A model generated the notes under the pieces. It saw only the letters and a program-made list of their open reading frames with translations. It was not told the origin of the DNA and searched no databases. Position numbers and translations under genes: made by a program. Source: an uncultured Acidobacteriota bacterium (GTDB lineage Bacteria; Acidobacteriota; Terriglobia; Terriglobales; Acidobacteriaceae). Taken from it: a stretch of DNA of 32,044 nucleotides. Below are positions 20,480-28,143 of the stretch, piece after piece. The stretch lies in contig CAINND010000081.1 in assembly GCA_903851035.1 (NCBI GenBank), forward strand, positions 1-32,044, read 5' to 3'. Position 1 is the stretch's first letter, and each line of letters begins with the position of its first letter.

Positions 20480-20818
20480 TCAGCGGGCCGGGAATGCCTC
20501 CGGCCGTGCGTTATGCGGCCGAGCAGGCTTTTTCCCTCGGGATGAGCCGCCCGTGACCACCATGGCCACGGCCACGCCGCCAACGGTGCCAATCCACCAG
20601 GGCTGATGCGCCAGGTCAACGGCCATCTGCACGGCAAAAAAAGCTCCCATCAGCAGAAAGCACCCGCCCAGCAGGCGAACCTGCGCCAGCAGTTCCACGT
20701 CCTGATTGGGGCTGGCGCCGGCCAGGGCAAAGACCTGCCCGGGTTTGCGCCGCATCCAAAGGCCGACAAGCGCCACCAGCGCTCCGAATAGAACCAAAAG
20801 CCAGTCAAGGAGTAGCAT
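20480..20818 (-). CDS. Small membrane protein, function unknown
   Basis: A 112-residue protein with three hydrophobic helices (about 3-21, 46-66 and 72-92) and a basic, proline-containing tail (SSRGKKPARPHNARPEAFPA). I do not recognise a family. ATG 20818 has AAGGGA 5-6 bases upstream and is preceded by a good promoter; the open frame extends 31 codons upstream, but this would cross the promoter. It is divergent from purM, with about 200 bases between starts. No terminator-like hairpin with a T run follows the stop, so readthrough toward the acyl-CoA synthetase gene, 180 bases away on the same strand, is possible. Confidence 0.7.
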   Translation of the reverse strand: MLLLDWLLVLFGALVALVGLWMRRKPGQVFALAGASPNQDVELLAQVRLLGGCFLLMGAFFAVQMAVDLAHQPWWIGTVGGVAVAMVVTGGSSRGKKPARPHNARPEAFPAR

Positions 20819-20854
20819 GCCATCCCTTATTGCGGTAGAGTCCGCGGCAAACCC

Positions 20855-20883
20855 AGTATGGGATTGGCCGATAGTGGCGGCAA
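20855..20883 (-). promoter_or_regulatory. Promoter of the 112-residue membrane protein gene
   Basis: Minus strand: TTGCCG (20878-20883) and CATACT (20855-20860) are 17 bases apart. Predicted transcription start lies about 30 bases before the ATG at 20818, leaving room for the AAGGGA ribosome-binding site. Confidence 0.5.
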
Positions 20884-20944
20884 CTGCCCATGGTTGCTGT
20901 CCTTGCGTCATGTCGGGAACCCGTCTTGTGCATTTTGCCGCACT

Positions 20945-20978
20945 CCCGTGCTGCGCACGGGCCGCGCAATGCTACAAT
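20945..20978 (+). promoter_or_regulatory. purM promoter: extended -10 with hairpin in place of -35
   Basis: TGCTACAAT (20970-20978) is an extended -10. No -35 is recognisable; the perfect inverted repeat CCCGTGC-TGC-GCACGGG (20945-20961) covers that place, suggesting binding of a regulator. Start of transcription would be about 35 bases before the purM ATG. Confidence 0.4.
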
Positions 20979-21018
20979 CAAAGTGCCCGGAACCCCTGAA
21001 AATCCCCACACGGACGAG

Positions 21019-22074
21019 ATGACCTTGGCTGAACCTATCAACAAGAAGAGCCTGACCTACGCCGACGCAGGCGTCGACATTGAGCAGGGCAATCGCACAA
21101 AACAGCGCATCAAGTATCTGGCCCACCGTACTTTTAACAAGTGCGTCCTCAGCGAAATTGGCGGCTTTGGCGGCCTTTTCCAGGTGGACAAGCGCAAGTT
21201 CAAGGACCCCGTGCTGGTCAGCAGCGTGGATGGCGTGGGCACCAAACTGAAGCTGGCCTTTGAGATGGGTGTGCACCACACCGTCGGCGGCGACCTGGTG
21301 AACCACTGCGTCAACGACATTGCCGTGCAGGGCGCCACGCCGCTATTCTTTATGGATTACTTGGCCGTCGGCAAGCTGGAGCTGGAGACGGCGGAGAAGA
21401 TCGTCAGCGGCCTGGCCGAGGCCTGCAAGCACAACGGCTGCGCCCTGATTGGCGGCGAGACGGCCGAGATGCCGGGCTTCTATCCCGATGGCGAATACGA
21501 CTTGGCGGGCTTCATCGTCGGCGCCGTGGAGCGCGATAAGATTTTGACCGGCAAGGCCGTGGAAGTTGGCGATGTGCTGGTGGGATTGCCTTCCACCGGC
21601 CTGCATACCAACGGCTACTCGCTGGCCCGCAAGCTGATGTTCGAAGTCGCCGGCTACACCCCTGACACCTACGTCAACGAGATGAAGGGCAAAGTGGGCA
21701 GCGAACTGATGAAGCAGCACAAAAGCTACTGGCCCATCATGCGCCGCGTGGTGGACGGCGAGTGCGTGAACGCCATGGCCCACATCACCGGCGGCGGCAT
21801 TACGGAAAACCTGCCGCGCGTGCTGCCCAAGGGCGTCGGCGCCATGGTCGAGCTGGGAAGCTGGCCTGTGCTGCCCATCTTTGAGCACATGCAGAAGATC
21901 GGCTCCATCGAGCAGGCGGAGATGATGCGCACCTTCAACATGGGCATCGGCATGATCCTGGTGGTGCCGGCCAAGAAGTTCAAAAAGGTGCAGGGCATTC
22001 TGGACCGCGCCGGGGAGAAGGGCTACGTTATTGGCCGCACCGTCAAGGGCGACCGCAAGGTGCAGTACAGCTAA
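21019..22074 (+). CDS. purM: Phosphoribosylformylglycinamidine cyclo-ligase
   Basis: PurM (AIR synthetase) closes the imidazole ring: FGAM plus ATP gives AIR, step five of purine synthesis. The 351-residue protein has the expected length and motifs: LTYADAGVDIEQGN at the N-terminus, SVDGVGTKLKLA, GDLVNHCVNDIAVQGATPLF, GGETAEMPGFY and ITGGGITENLPRVLP. ATG 21019 begins at the family N-terminus; the frame continues 43 codons upstream across the promoter and is not used. The ribosome-binding site is weak (GGACGAG). It is monocistronic with its own terminator. purN is about 4.3 kb downstream on the same strand, separated by the sugar-transfer genes. Confidence 0.97.
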   Translation: MTLAEPINKKSLTYADAGVDIEQGNRTKQRIKYLAHRTFNKCVLSEIGGFGGLFQVDKRKFKDPVLVSSVDGVGTKLKLAFEMGVHHTVGGDLVNHCVNDIAVQGATPLFFMDYLAVGKLELETAEKIVSGLAEACKHNGCALIGGETAEMPGFYPDGEYDLAGFIVGAVERDKILTGKAVEVGDVLVGLPSTGLHTNGYSLARKLMFEVAGYTPDTYVNEMKGKVGSELMKQHKSYWPIMRRVVDGECVNAMAHITGGGITENLPRVLPKGVGAMVELGSWPVLPIFEHMQKIGSIEQAEMMRTFNMGIGMILVVPAKKFKKVQGILDRAGEKGYVIGRTVKGDRKVQYS

Positions 22075-22104
22075 GTTTTTACGATTGTTCCAACGCGAAA
22101 AATT

Positions 22105-22142
22105 GCGGGCGCGCCGAACAGGCCGTCCGCGATTTTGTTTTT
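22105..22142 (+). terminator. Terminator after purM
   Basis: GCGGGCG and CGTCCGC arms (22105-22130, one G-T pair and an internal loop) are followed by GATTTTGTTTTT. It starts 31 bases after the purM stop, on the plus strand. Confidence 0.75.
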
Positions 22143-22172
22143 GCGCGCAGAAAATTCATCGTCGATTGGAGA

Positions 22173-23540
22173 TTATTCGCCCAGCCCGGCCGCAATCTTC
22201 TCCGCCGCCTGTTTGCCGTTGCGCACCGCGTAGTTGGTGCCGCGGTCTTCGGGATAGACCTGCCCCATGGCCGCCACGTACAGCCCCTTCAGCTCGCCTT
22301 CAAATGGCGGAATCTTCTGGCTGTGGTGGAGGCCGACGATGGGCTGCGAGTAATCCGCCCGCCACACCCAGCTGCCGGTAAGCCACTGGCGCTCGAATTT
22401 GGGGAACATGCGCTTCAGGGCCGCCACGGCAAAGTCCACCGCCTCTTCGTCGCTCATCTGGTAAAGGTGCTCTTCGCGCGGCAGGTACTTGGAAAGATAG
22501 ACGATGTGGCGTCCGCCGTAGCTGGTGGCGGGCTCAAAGTTGGTGTGCTCGATGACGGCGACAAACGGAAAGCCGGGATCGTTGACGTTGAGCCAGTAGA
22601 TGCTCGACAAGCTCTGCGAAAGCTCCAGCACAATGCAGACGTTGGAGAGATACTGCATGTCGCGCAGGCGAGCCAAATAAAGCGCGCTGCACTGGCCCTC
22701 CAATAAATCAGAGGAGACCGGCAGCGGCGTGGTCAGCAGCACGCGGCGCGCGGTGATTTCACCCTCGGCGGTGGCCAGGCCCACGGCCACGCCATTGTGC
22801 GCCAGCACCTTTTGGGCGGCGCAGCCCAGCCGCACCTCGCCACCCAGGCGGCGAATCTCGGCGACCGTGGCATCCACCAGCGCGGCAAAGCCTCCGCGAA
22901 AGTAGCTGAGAACCTCTTGCCCGGCCTTGCCGCGGCTGCCTCCGCGCAGCTTGAGCTTGTTCCAAATCCAGACGGCGCTGACCTGATGTGCATGGCGGCC
23001 GAACTTGCCCGCCAGCAGCGGCTCCCATACAACCTGATAAACGCGTTCTCCGCAATGCTCCAGCAGCCAGTCGCGTGCGGTAACGGACTCCAGCTCGCGC
23101 CAGTCTTTTACGCGGCGCGCGGCCAGCGCCACCCAGCCCAGGCGCAGGCAATCGATAAGCCCCAGAGGTGGAAAGCGCAGCACATCCAGCGGCGTGCTGA
23201 GGCGGAAGAACTTATGCGCGTAGTACATGCCGGTGCGCGTGGGGCGATGCAAGACTTCGGACTCCAGTCCAATGCCGCGGATGAGTTCGAGGATGTCCGT
23301 ATCGGAGGCGAACCAGTGGTGATAAAAGCGCTCCAGCCGCTGCTGGGCCTCGCCGTTCTTGCCGCCGACGAGGAAGCTGCCGGCCAGGCCGCCCGCCTCG
23401 GAGTCCTTCTCAACGACTACGACGCGATGGCCCCGGCGTGCGAGTTCCAGTGCCGCGGACAGCCCGGTAAAGCCCGCACCGGCGATGGCGACATCAAACG
23501 GGCGGCTATCGCTGGGCATGGTCGGGTGCGGCAGTGGCAT
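22173..23540 (-). CDS. FAD-dependent amine-oxidase/protoporphyrinogen-oxidase-like oxidoreductase
   Basis: A 455-residue flavoprotein with a Rossmann FAD-binding site near the N-terminus (VAIAGAGFTGLSAALELARR, then VVVVEKDSEAGG), followed by YHHWF and a substrate domain typical of COG1232-type NAD(P)-binding amine oxidases, and the C-terminal FAD motif LYVAAMGQVYPEDRGTNYAV. These enzymes are often found beside GT2 glycosyltransferases in envelope-sugar loci, where the reaction is usually unknown. Start ATG 23540 overlaps the end of the GT2 gene by 35 bases; ATG 23519 is an alternative reducing the overlap to 14. No Shine-Dalgarno sequence is visible at either, so translation is probably coupled to the GT2 gene. 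A true protoporphyrinogen oxidase role is unlikely, as no heme genes are near. Confidence 0.85.
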   Translation of the reverse strand: MPLPHPTMPSDSRPFDVAIAGAGFTGLSAALELARRGHRVVVVEKDSEAGGLAGSFLVGGKNGEAQQRLERFYHHWFASDTDILELIRGIGLESEVLHRPTRTGMYYAHKFFRLSTPLDVLRFPPLGLIDCLRLGWVALAARRVKDWRELESVTARDWLLEHCGERVYQVVWEPLLAGKFGRHAHQVSAVWIWNKLKLRGGSRGKAGQEVLSYFRGGFAALVDATVAEIRRLGGEVRLGCAAQKVLAHNGVAVGLATAEGEITARRVLLTTPLPVSSDLLEGQCSALYLARLRDMQYLSNVCIVLELSQSLSSIYWLNVNDPGFPFVAVIEHTNFEPATSYGGRHIVYLSKYLPREEHLYQMSDEEAVDFAVAALKRMFPKFERQWLTGSWVWRADYSQPIVGLHHSQKIPPFEGELKGLYVAAMGQVYPEDRGTNYAVRNGKQAAEKIAAGLGE

Positions 23541-24495
23541 CGTGGGTTAACAGCTCGCGCACAAGGAAGAGCGGGCGCTGTTTGACCTCCGTGTAGATGC
23601 GGCCGATGTATTCGCCGACGATGCCGAGGCTGAGCATCTGTACGCCACCAAGGAACAGCATGGCGATAAACAGCAGCGTCCAGCCCTCCACCCAGATGCT
23701 TGTGAAGAGGCGCAGCACCAGTGCGTAGAGGATTCCGAGGGCGGCCAGGATGGCGGCTGCCAGGCCCATGACGCTGACCACGCGCAACGGAACCACGGAG
23801 AAGCTGAGCACGCCATCCAGTGCGAGGGCGATCATGCGGCGCAGCGGATACTTCGTCTCGCCGGCCGCACGCGAGGCTCGCTCATAGCGCAGCGGATGCT
23901 GGCGGAAACCAATCCAGCTGGACATGGCGCGCAGCAGGCGATGTTGCTCTTTCATCTGCAAAAGGGCGTTCACGGCGCGGCGGTCCAGCAGGCGGAAGTC
24001 ACCGGCATCTTCCGGAATGGGGCGCTCGCTGAGGCTGTTGAGCAGGCGGTAGAACCAGCGCGCGGTGGCCAGCTTGAACCAGCTCTCGCCCTGACGCGTG
24101 TCGCGCACGCCGTAGATGACTTCGTTGCCCTGCAACCAGAGATCGAACATCTGTAGCAGCACTTCGGGCGGATCCTGCAGGTCGGCGTCCATGATGGCCA
24201 CGGCCTGTCCGCTGGCGTATTCCAGACCGGCGCTGACGGCACGCTGATGTCCGAAGTTGCGCGCCAGGTCAACGACCTTGACGTGGGGGTCGGATGCAAA
24301 GAGCGCGCGCAGTTGGTCTCCGGTCGAATCCTTTGAGCCGTCGTTGACGTAGACGATCTCGTAGCTTTCAACCTTGCCGGCCCCAACCGTGGACAGCACG
24401 CGCGTCAGCTCGCCATGGCAGGCGGCAAGCACCTCCTGCTCGTTGTAGCAGGGCACCACGACCGAGAGCTGGCATGAGCCGATGCGGGTATTCAC
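23506..24495 (-). CDS. GT2 glycosyltransferase, DPM1/GtrB-like, two C-terminal helices
   Basis: A 329-residue membrane-anchored glycosyltransferase family 2 enzyme. It contains SVVVPCYNEQ (11-20), VNDGSKDST (50-58), and the metal-binding DADLQDPPE with Asp103 and Asp105. Two hydrophobic hairpins lie at about 235-268 and 275-303. Relatives (GtrB, ArnC, dolichyl-phosphate mannose synthase) move a sugar from UDP or GDP to undecaprenyl phosphate on the cytoplasmic face. The start is GTG 24495, only 7 bases after a perfect TATAAT, with no ribosome-binding site, so the mRNA is probably leaderless. It is co-transcribed with the overlapping FAD oxidoreductase and is divergent from a GT-C-type enzyme that could use the lipid-linked sugar. 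The sugar is unknown. Confidence 0.92.
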   Translation of the reverse strand: MNTRIGSCQLSVVVPCYNEQEVLAACHGELTRVLSTVGAGKVESYEIVYVNDGSKDSTGDQLRALFASDPHVKVVDLARNFGHQRAVSAGLEYASGQAVAIMDADLQDPPEVLLQMFDLWLQGNEVIYGVRDTRQGESWFKLATARWFYRLLNSLSERPIPEDAGDFRLLDRRAVNALLQMKEQHRLLRAMSSWIGFRQHPLRYERASRAAGETKYPLRRMIALALDGVLSFSVVPLRVVSVMGLAAAILAALGILYALVLRLFTSIWVEGWTLLFIAMLFLGGVQMLSLGIVGEYIGRIYTEVKQRPLFLVRELLTHDATAAPDHAQR

Positions 24496-24502
24496 AGCTC
24501 GG

Positions 24503-24532
24503 ATTATAGAGGAGGCCGCAAAGGTCTCCCAA
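24503..24532 (-). promoter_or_regulatory. Promoter of the GT2/oxidoreductase operon (leaderless)
   Basis: Minus strand: TTGGGA (24527-24532), 18 bases, TATAAT (24503-24508). Transcription would begin at or within a base or two of the GTG start at 24495. Confidence 0.7.
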
Positions 24533-24575
24533 CGGCAGCGTGCTCCCGCGCCAAAGTAGTAACCGCCCGTTCCTT

Positions 24576-24605
24576 TTGACTTGCCCGCGGCTTAACTGTT
24601 AGAAT
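24576..24605 (+). promoter_or_regulatory. Promoter of the GT-C-type glycosyltransferase gene
   Basis: TTGACT (24576-24581), 18 bases, TAGAAT (24600-24605) on the plus strand. Expected start is about 60 bases before the ATG at 24676. It is arranged divergently with the GT2 promoter, only 43 bases apart. Confidence 0.65.
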
Positions 24606-24675
24606 TTGGGCAATACCAATTTCATCTGCGTGGATGGCGCGGCAGCCGCAGAAATCCGCGATCAAAAGGATAGCC

Positions 24676-26310
24676 ATGGACTTCGAGGCAACCGGAACTC
24701 CTACCCGGAACCAGCAGCGTGTCAGCCTGACCGATCTCTACCGGGCAGGCCTGACCCCGGCACAGGACACGTTCGTCTGGAAGACCGTGGGACTCCACCT
24801 GCTGGTGGCGGTGGCAGTGGCGGTGGCCGTGCGGCTTCCCTACTATCGCGACGGTTGGCGTCCGCTGAACGATGGTGGTATGTTCGCCCTACTCCTCGAC
24901 CAACTGCGCGAACATGGGCTGCGCTGGCCCACCTACATTGACTATAACCATCTGCACCTGCCACTGGGCTACCCTCCACTGGGCTTCTACCTGGGGGTGC
25001 TGGCCACTTACCTGCCCATGCAGAACACGCAACTGGTGATGACCTGGCTGCCGCTGCTGTTTAACCTTGCCACGGTGGTAGCCGCCTACTTCATCGCCTA
25101 CGAGGTCTTCGCCGACCCTTTCCAGCGCCTGATGACCGCCGTGGTCTACGCCATCATCGGCTGGAGTTCGATGTGGCTGACCATGGGCGGAGGAATCACC
25201 CGCTCGCCGGGCGAATTTTTCGCCCTCACCGCGATCGCCCTCTTTCTGCGCGCCTGCAACCGGCAAAGCTGGAAGATTACGGTGTTCTGCGGCATCTTTG
25301 GCGGCCTTACCCTTCTCACGCATCTCGAGTGCAGCGTGCTGTTGGTGGTCAGTTTGCCGGTGCTGGCGCTCAGCTTTCCGCGCCGCTGGCAGAACCTGTA
25401 CCGGATGGTGGCCGCGGGTGCGGTGGGCACGCTCGTCGCCCTGCCGTGGATCTTCTGGGTATGGACGCACCTTGGCTTTGCTCCGCTGGTGAATGCCTTT
25501 CACTCCGGCTTCGACACTGCCCACTATGACTTCAGCGTGCTGCTGATTGTTGCCGCCGGTGTGCTTTTTGCCTGGGCGGCACACTTCCCTTACGTGCTGT
25601 GGCTGGTTACTGAATTCCTGCTGATGCGGCGAAACCCTAACACCCATTCAGTGGTGATCCGCGCCATCATCTTGGTATGGGTTGCCAGCGTCATTGTGGT
25701 TCTGTTTTCCCGGGTGTCGCGCAGCCTTTGGTGGCAGCGCGCTGTGGCCGCAGCCCTGGCTGTCGCAATGGCGCTGCCTATGCTGGGAACCATCCAGAAA
25801 AAGAATGACCGGCTGGAGGACCTGGCTACTAACGTGCGCGCCCAACTGAGTCCGACGGAGATTGCGGCAATGCAGGCCGTTCCAAACTACACCGCACCGG
25901 ACGCCCGATTTATCGTGCTCAGCCAGCGCACCGAGTATTGGTTCGAGGACTCTGCCAGCGAGTGGTTTCCCTACTATTCCGGCCGGCAGTGCCTGAACAC
26001 GGCACAGGGCCGGGAGTGGCTGCCCAACCGCGACTTCGCCCGCGCCGTCAAAGTCTCCGGCAGCCTGATGTCCCTGGGCGTCTCACCAAACTTCGACGAT
26101 CTCATCTACTACTCGAAGCCCGATTACCTGATGATCGTGTACCCCTTGGACGAGAACCATCAGGCCATCGCGCAGATTTACCGGCGCCTTACCCGTCCCA
26201 TCCCGCTGTACAAAAATTACGATGCCGAGGTGCTGGCCTTCGACCCGGAGAAATTGAGTGCGGCGGCGACCAAATACGCGGCGGCCACGGGCGGTGCCAT
26301 ACCCAAATAG
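24676..26310 (+). CDS. Polytopic GT-C-type glycosyltransferase (GT39/GT83-like)
   Basis: A 544-residue membrane protein with about ten hydrophobic helices in residues 40-380 and a soluble C-terminal region (about 390-544). The first large loop after helix one carries YRDGWRPLNDGGMFALLLDQ, where GT-C enzymes place their catalytic acidic residue, followed by GYPPLGFYLGVL. Such enzymes move a sugar from a polyprenyl-phosphate carrier to a lipid or protein on the periplasmic side. ATG 24676 has AAAAGGA 5-6 bases upstream; the earlier ATG 24634 lacks one. The assignment rests on fold-like features, not a strong signature; acceptor and sugar are unknown. It is divergent from the GT2 gene, which may make its donor, and is followed by purN 49 bases downstream. 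Confidence 0.75.
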   Translation: MDFEATGTPTRNQQRVSLTDLYRAGLTPAQDTFVWKTVGLHLLVAVAVAVAVRLPYYRDGWRPLNDGGMFALLLDQLREHGLRWPTYIDYNHLHLPLGYPPLGFYLGVLATYLPMQNTQLVMTWLPLLFNLATVVAAYFIAYEVFADPFQRLMTAVVYAIIGWSSMWLTMGGGITRSPGEFFALTAIALFLRACNRQSWKITVFCGIFGGLTLLTHLECSVLLVVSLPVLALSFPRRWQNLYRMVAAGAVGTLVALPWIFWVWTHLGFAPLVNAFHSGFDTAHYDFSVLLIVAAGVLFAWAAHFPYVLWLVTEFLLMRRNPNTHSVVIRAIILVWVASVIVVLFSRVSRSLWWQRAVAAALAVAMALPMLGTIQKKNDRLEDLATNVRAQLSPTEIAAMQAVPNYTAPDARFIVLSQRTEYWFEDSASEWFPYYSGRQCLNTAQGREWLPNRDFARAVKVSGSLMSLGVSPNFDDLIYYSKPDYLMIVYPLDENHQAIAQIYRRLTRPIPLYKNYDAEVLAFDPEKLSAAATKYAAATGGAIPK

Positions 26311-26359
26311 CAACGGCACAGATACCCCTGCCGCGCAAAACGCTATATCCTGAAGGCAC

Positions 26360-26971
26360 ATGAAACGACTCGGCATCCTTCTCTCCGGACGCGGTTCCAA
26401 CTTCCTGGCCATCGCGGAAAGCATTCGCCTTGGCCGCCTCAAGGCGGAGATCGCCATCGTCATCAGCAACCGCGCGGACGCCGCCGGCATTGCCAGCGCC
26501 GATGCCCTCGGCCTGAAGACCTTGATCCTGCCCAGCAAGGGCCGCCCACGCGAGGAGCACGATCAGCAGGTGGTCACAGCCCTGCGCGAGGCCGGAGCCG
26601 AACTCATCATCCTGGCCGGTTACCTGCGGCTGCTCTCGCCGTGGTTTGTGCAGCAGTTTCCAGCGGCCATCCTCAACATTCATCCCTCGCTGCTGCCGGC
26701 CTTTCCGGGATTGGAGGCACAGCGCCAGGCGCTCGATTACGGTGTGCAGGTCAGCGGATGCACCGTCCACTTTGTGGATGAGCATCTCGACCACGGCGCC
26801 ATCATCCTGCAAAAACAGGTTCCCGTACTGCCAACCGACGATGAGCACACGCTGGCCGAGCGCATTCTGGAGCAGGAGCACATCGCCTACAGCCAGGCCA
26901 TCGCCCTCATCGCCAGCGGAGACTACCGCATCGAAGGCCGCCGCGTGCTGCCCGGGCGCACGAAGAAGTAA
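26360..26971 (+). CDS. purN: Phosphoribosylglycinamide formyltransferase (PurN)
   Basis: PurN transfers the formyl group of 10-formyl-THF to GAR, step three of purine synthesis. All three catalytic residues are at the same positions as in the E. coli enzyme: Asn106 and His108 in LNIHPSLLPAFPG and Asp144 in DEHLDHGAI. The phosphate loop LLSGRGSN is at 7-14. It is 203 residues long, near normal. ATG 26360 has GAAGG 4-5 bases upstream. It lies 49 bases after the GT-C-type gene, so it may be transcribed from the 24576 promoter; I see no clear promoter of its own. A terminator follows. Confidence 0.97.
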   Translation: MKRLGILLSGRGSNFLAIAESIRLGRLKAEIAIVISNRADAAGIASADALGLKTLILPSKGRPREEHDQQVVTALREAGAELIILAGYLRLLSPWFVQQFPAAILNIHPSLLPAFPGLEAQRQALDYGVQVSGCTVHFVDEHLDHGAIILQKQVPVLPTDDEHTLAERILEQEHIAYSQAIALIASGDYRIEGRRVLPGRTKK

Positions 26972-27011
26972 CTCTTAGCGGGTAGTTTGGTTTTCCATTC
27001 AGCATAGCGGC

Positions 27012-27052
27012 AAAAGCAAACGGCGCGGATTCTCTCCGCGCCGCATTTGTTT
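27012..27052. terminator. Bidirectional terminator between purN and tonB
   Basis: A perfect 9-base-pair stem CGGCGCGGA/TCCGCGCCG (27021-27029 with 27035-27043), loop TTCTC. ATTTGTTT follows on the plus strand and TTTGCTTTT on the minus strand. It lies between the convergent stops at 26971 and 27065. Confidence 0.85.
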
Positions 27053-27064
27053 CCGCCTAAAAAA

Positions 27065-27949
27065 CTAGTAGAGATGGAAGTTGACTTCCAGGTAGATTGC
27101 AACGGGAACGGGGTTCCCATCTTTCTTGCCCGGATCGAAGCGCCAGTTGCGCGCGGCCTCCACGGCCTTTTCGTCCAGTCCCATGCCCAGCGAGCGAATC
27201 ACGCGCACTTCGTGAATGCGGCCATCCACGCCAATCACCACATCCAGCAGCACCGTGCCCTGGTGTTTGTTCTTGCGGGCTTCGTCGCTGAACTCAGGCT
27301 CTTCCTTGTAAATGATGCGTGGGGGGCTGACGCCGCCGCCGACGCGATAGGCTCCGCCGCCGATGCCACCGCCGTGTCCGGGGCCGACACCGGGGCCGTT
27401 GCCGCTGCCAACTCCGCCACCGCTGCCGCTGCCTATGCCACCGCCAATGCCGACGCCATTCGAGGGGATGCCGTTGAGCTTGCCCTGCGGATCGCCGACC
27501 ACCGTCCCCTGCGGCAACTTGATTTCAGGCGGAACGACCACCGAGGCAGGTACCGCCAGCTTGGGATTCTCCGGCGGGGTCACCGTAGGCGGAGCGAACT
27601 GCTCCTTGCTGAACTTGGGTAACGCGCCCTTGCTGGCCGGGTTCACGTCATGCGAGCCGCCGCCGCCACCGCCGCCCACTTGTTTTTTGGATTGCTGCAT
27701 GACGTAGGGGCTGATGTCCACGGCCTCGCCGGTGATGACCTTCTTAATCTCCGGCGCATGCGTCGCCGACCACGTGCCCAGCCAGATGAGCAGGGCGAGG
27801 ATAACGGTGTTGATGACGAAGGAGGCAACAAACGACTCCTTACGGACCTCGTAGAGGCCGTAGCCATCGCCAAAAAGAGTGGGCATGATCTCATGCCGCT
27901 CGTCGGGCCTGGTCGGGGGAGCCTTTTGCTGATACGGAGGTGTGGGCAT
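27065..27949 (-). CDS. tonB: Energy transducer TonB
   Basis: A 294-residue TonB-family protein. Residues 1-40 are cytoplasmic, one helix spans 42-62 (FVASFVINTVILALLIWLG), then a Gly- and Pro-rich periplasmic linker (about 85-205; a run of seven Gly, then GIGGGIGSGSGGGVGSG), and a TonB C-terminal domain (about 205-294, EPEFSDEARKNKHQGTVLLD and ARNWRFDPG). It would transfer proton-motive force from ExbBD to outer-membrane receptors; no exbB or exbD gene is near. ATG 27949 lies 14 bases after TATACT (27964-27969, minus), so the leader would be only about 7 bases. An ATG at 27886 (MPTLFGDGY) is an alternative start. Terminator shared with purN. Confidence 0.9.
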   Translation of the reverse strand: MPTPPYQQKAPPTRPDERHEIMPTLFGDGYGLYEVRKESFVASFVINTVILALLIWLGTWSATHAPEIKKVITGEAVDISPYVMQQSKKQVGGGGGGGSHDVNPASKGALPKFSKEQFAPPTVTPPENPKLAVPASVVVPPEIKLPQGTVVGDPQGKLNGIPSNGVGIGGGIGSGSGGGVGSGNGPGVGPGHGGGIGGGAYRVGGGVSPPRIIYKEEPEFSDEARKNKHQGTVLLDVVIGVDGRIHEVRVIRSLGMGLDEKAVEAARNWRFDPGKKDGNPVPVAIYLEVNFHLY

Positions 27950-28143
27950 ACCTGTGCCTTACGAGTATAAATCGGCGCAAGCAGCCAAAGCTTGATAAAA
28001 ACAATCCACAGTCAATTCGCAGTAAGAACACCAGCACCGCCAGAGGAATTCAGCAAGCTGGAATCGGAGCCGGGTTGGAAGCCCGGGAAGGGCATCCCGC
28101 CAGGGGATACGCACTCAATGGATCCACGCTTACGGAGCCCGCA

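Noticed and set aside
20500-20540. Hairpin GGCCG...CGGCC followed by TTTTT on the plus strand
   Set aside because: It lies inside the coding part of the small membrane protein on the other strand, with no plus-strand gene before it.
27360-27460. Gly-rich tandem-like repeat
   Set aside because: It encodes the flexible periplasmic linker of TonB; not a DNA satellite or regulatory repeat.
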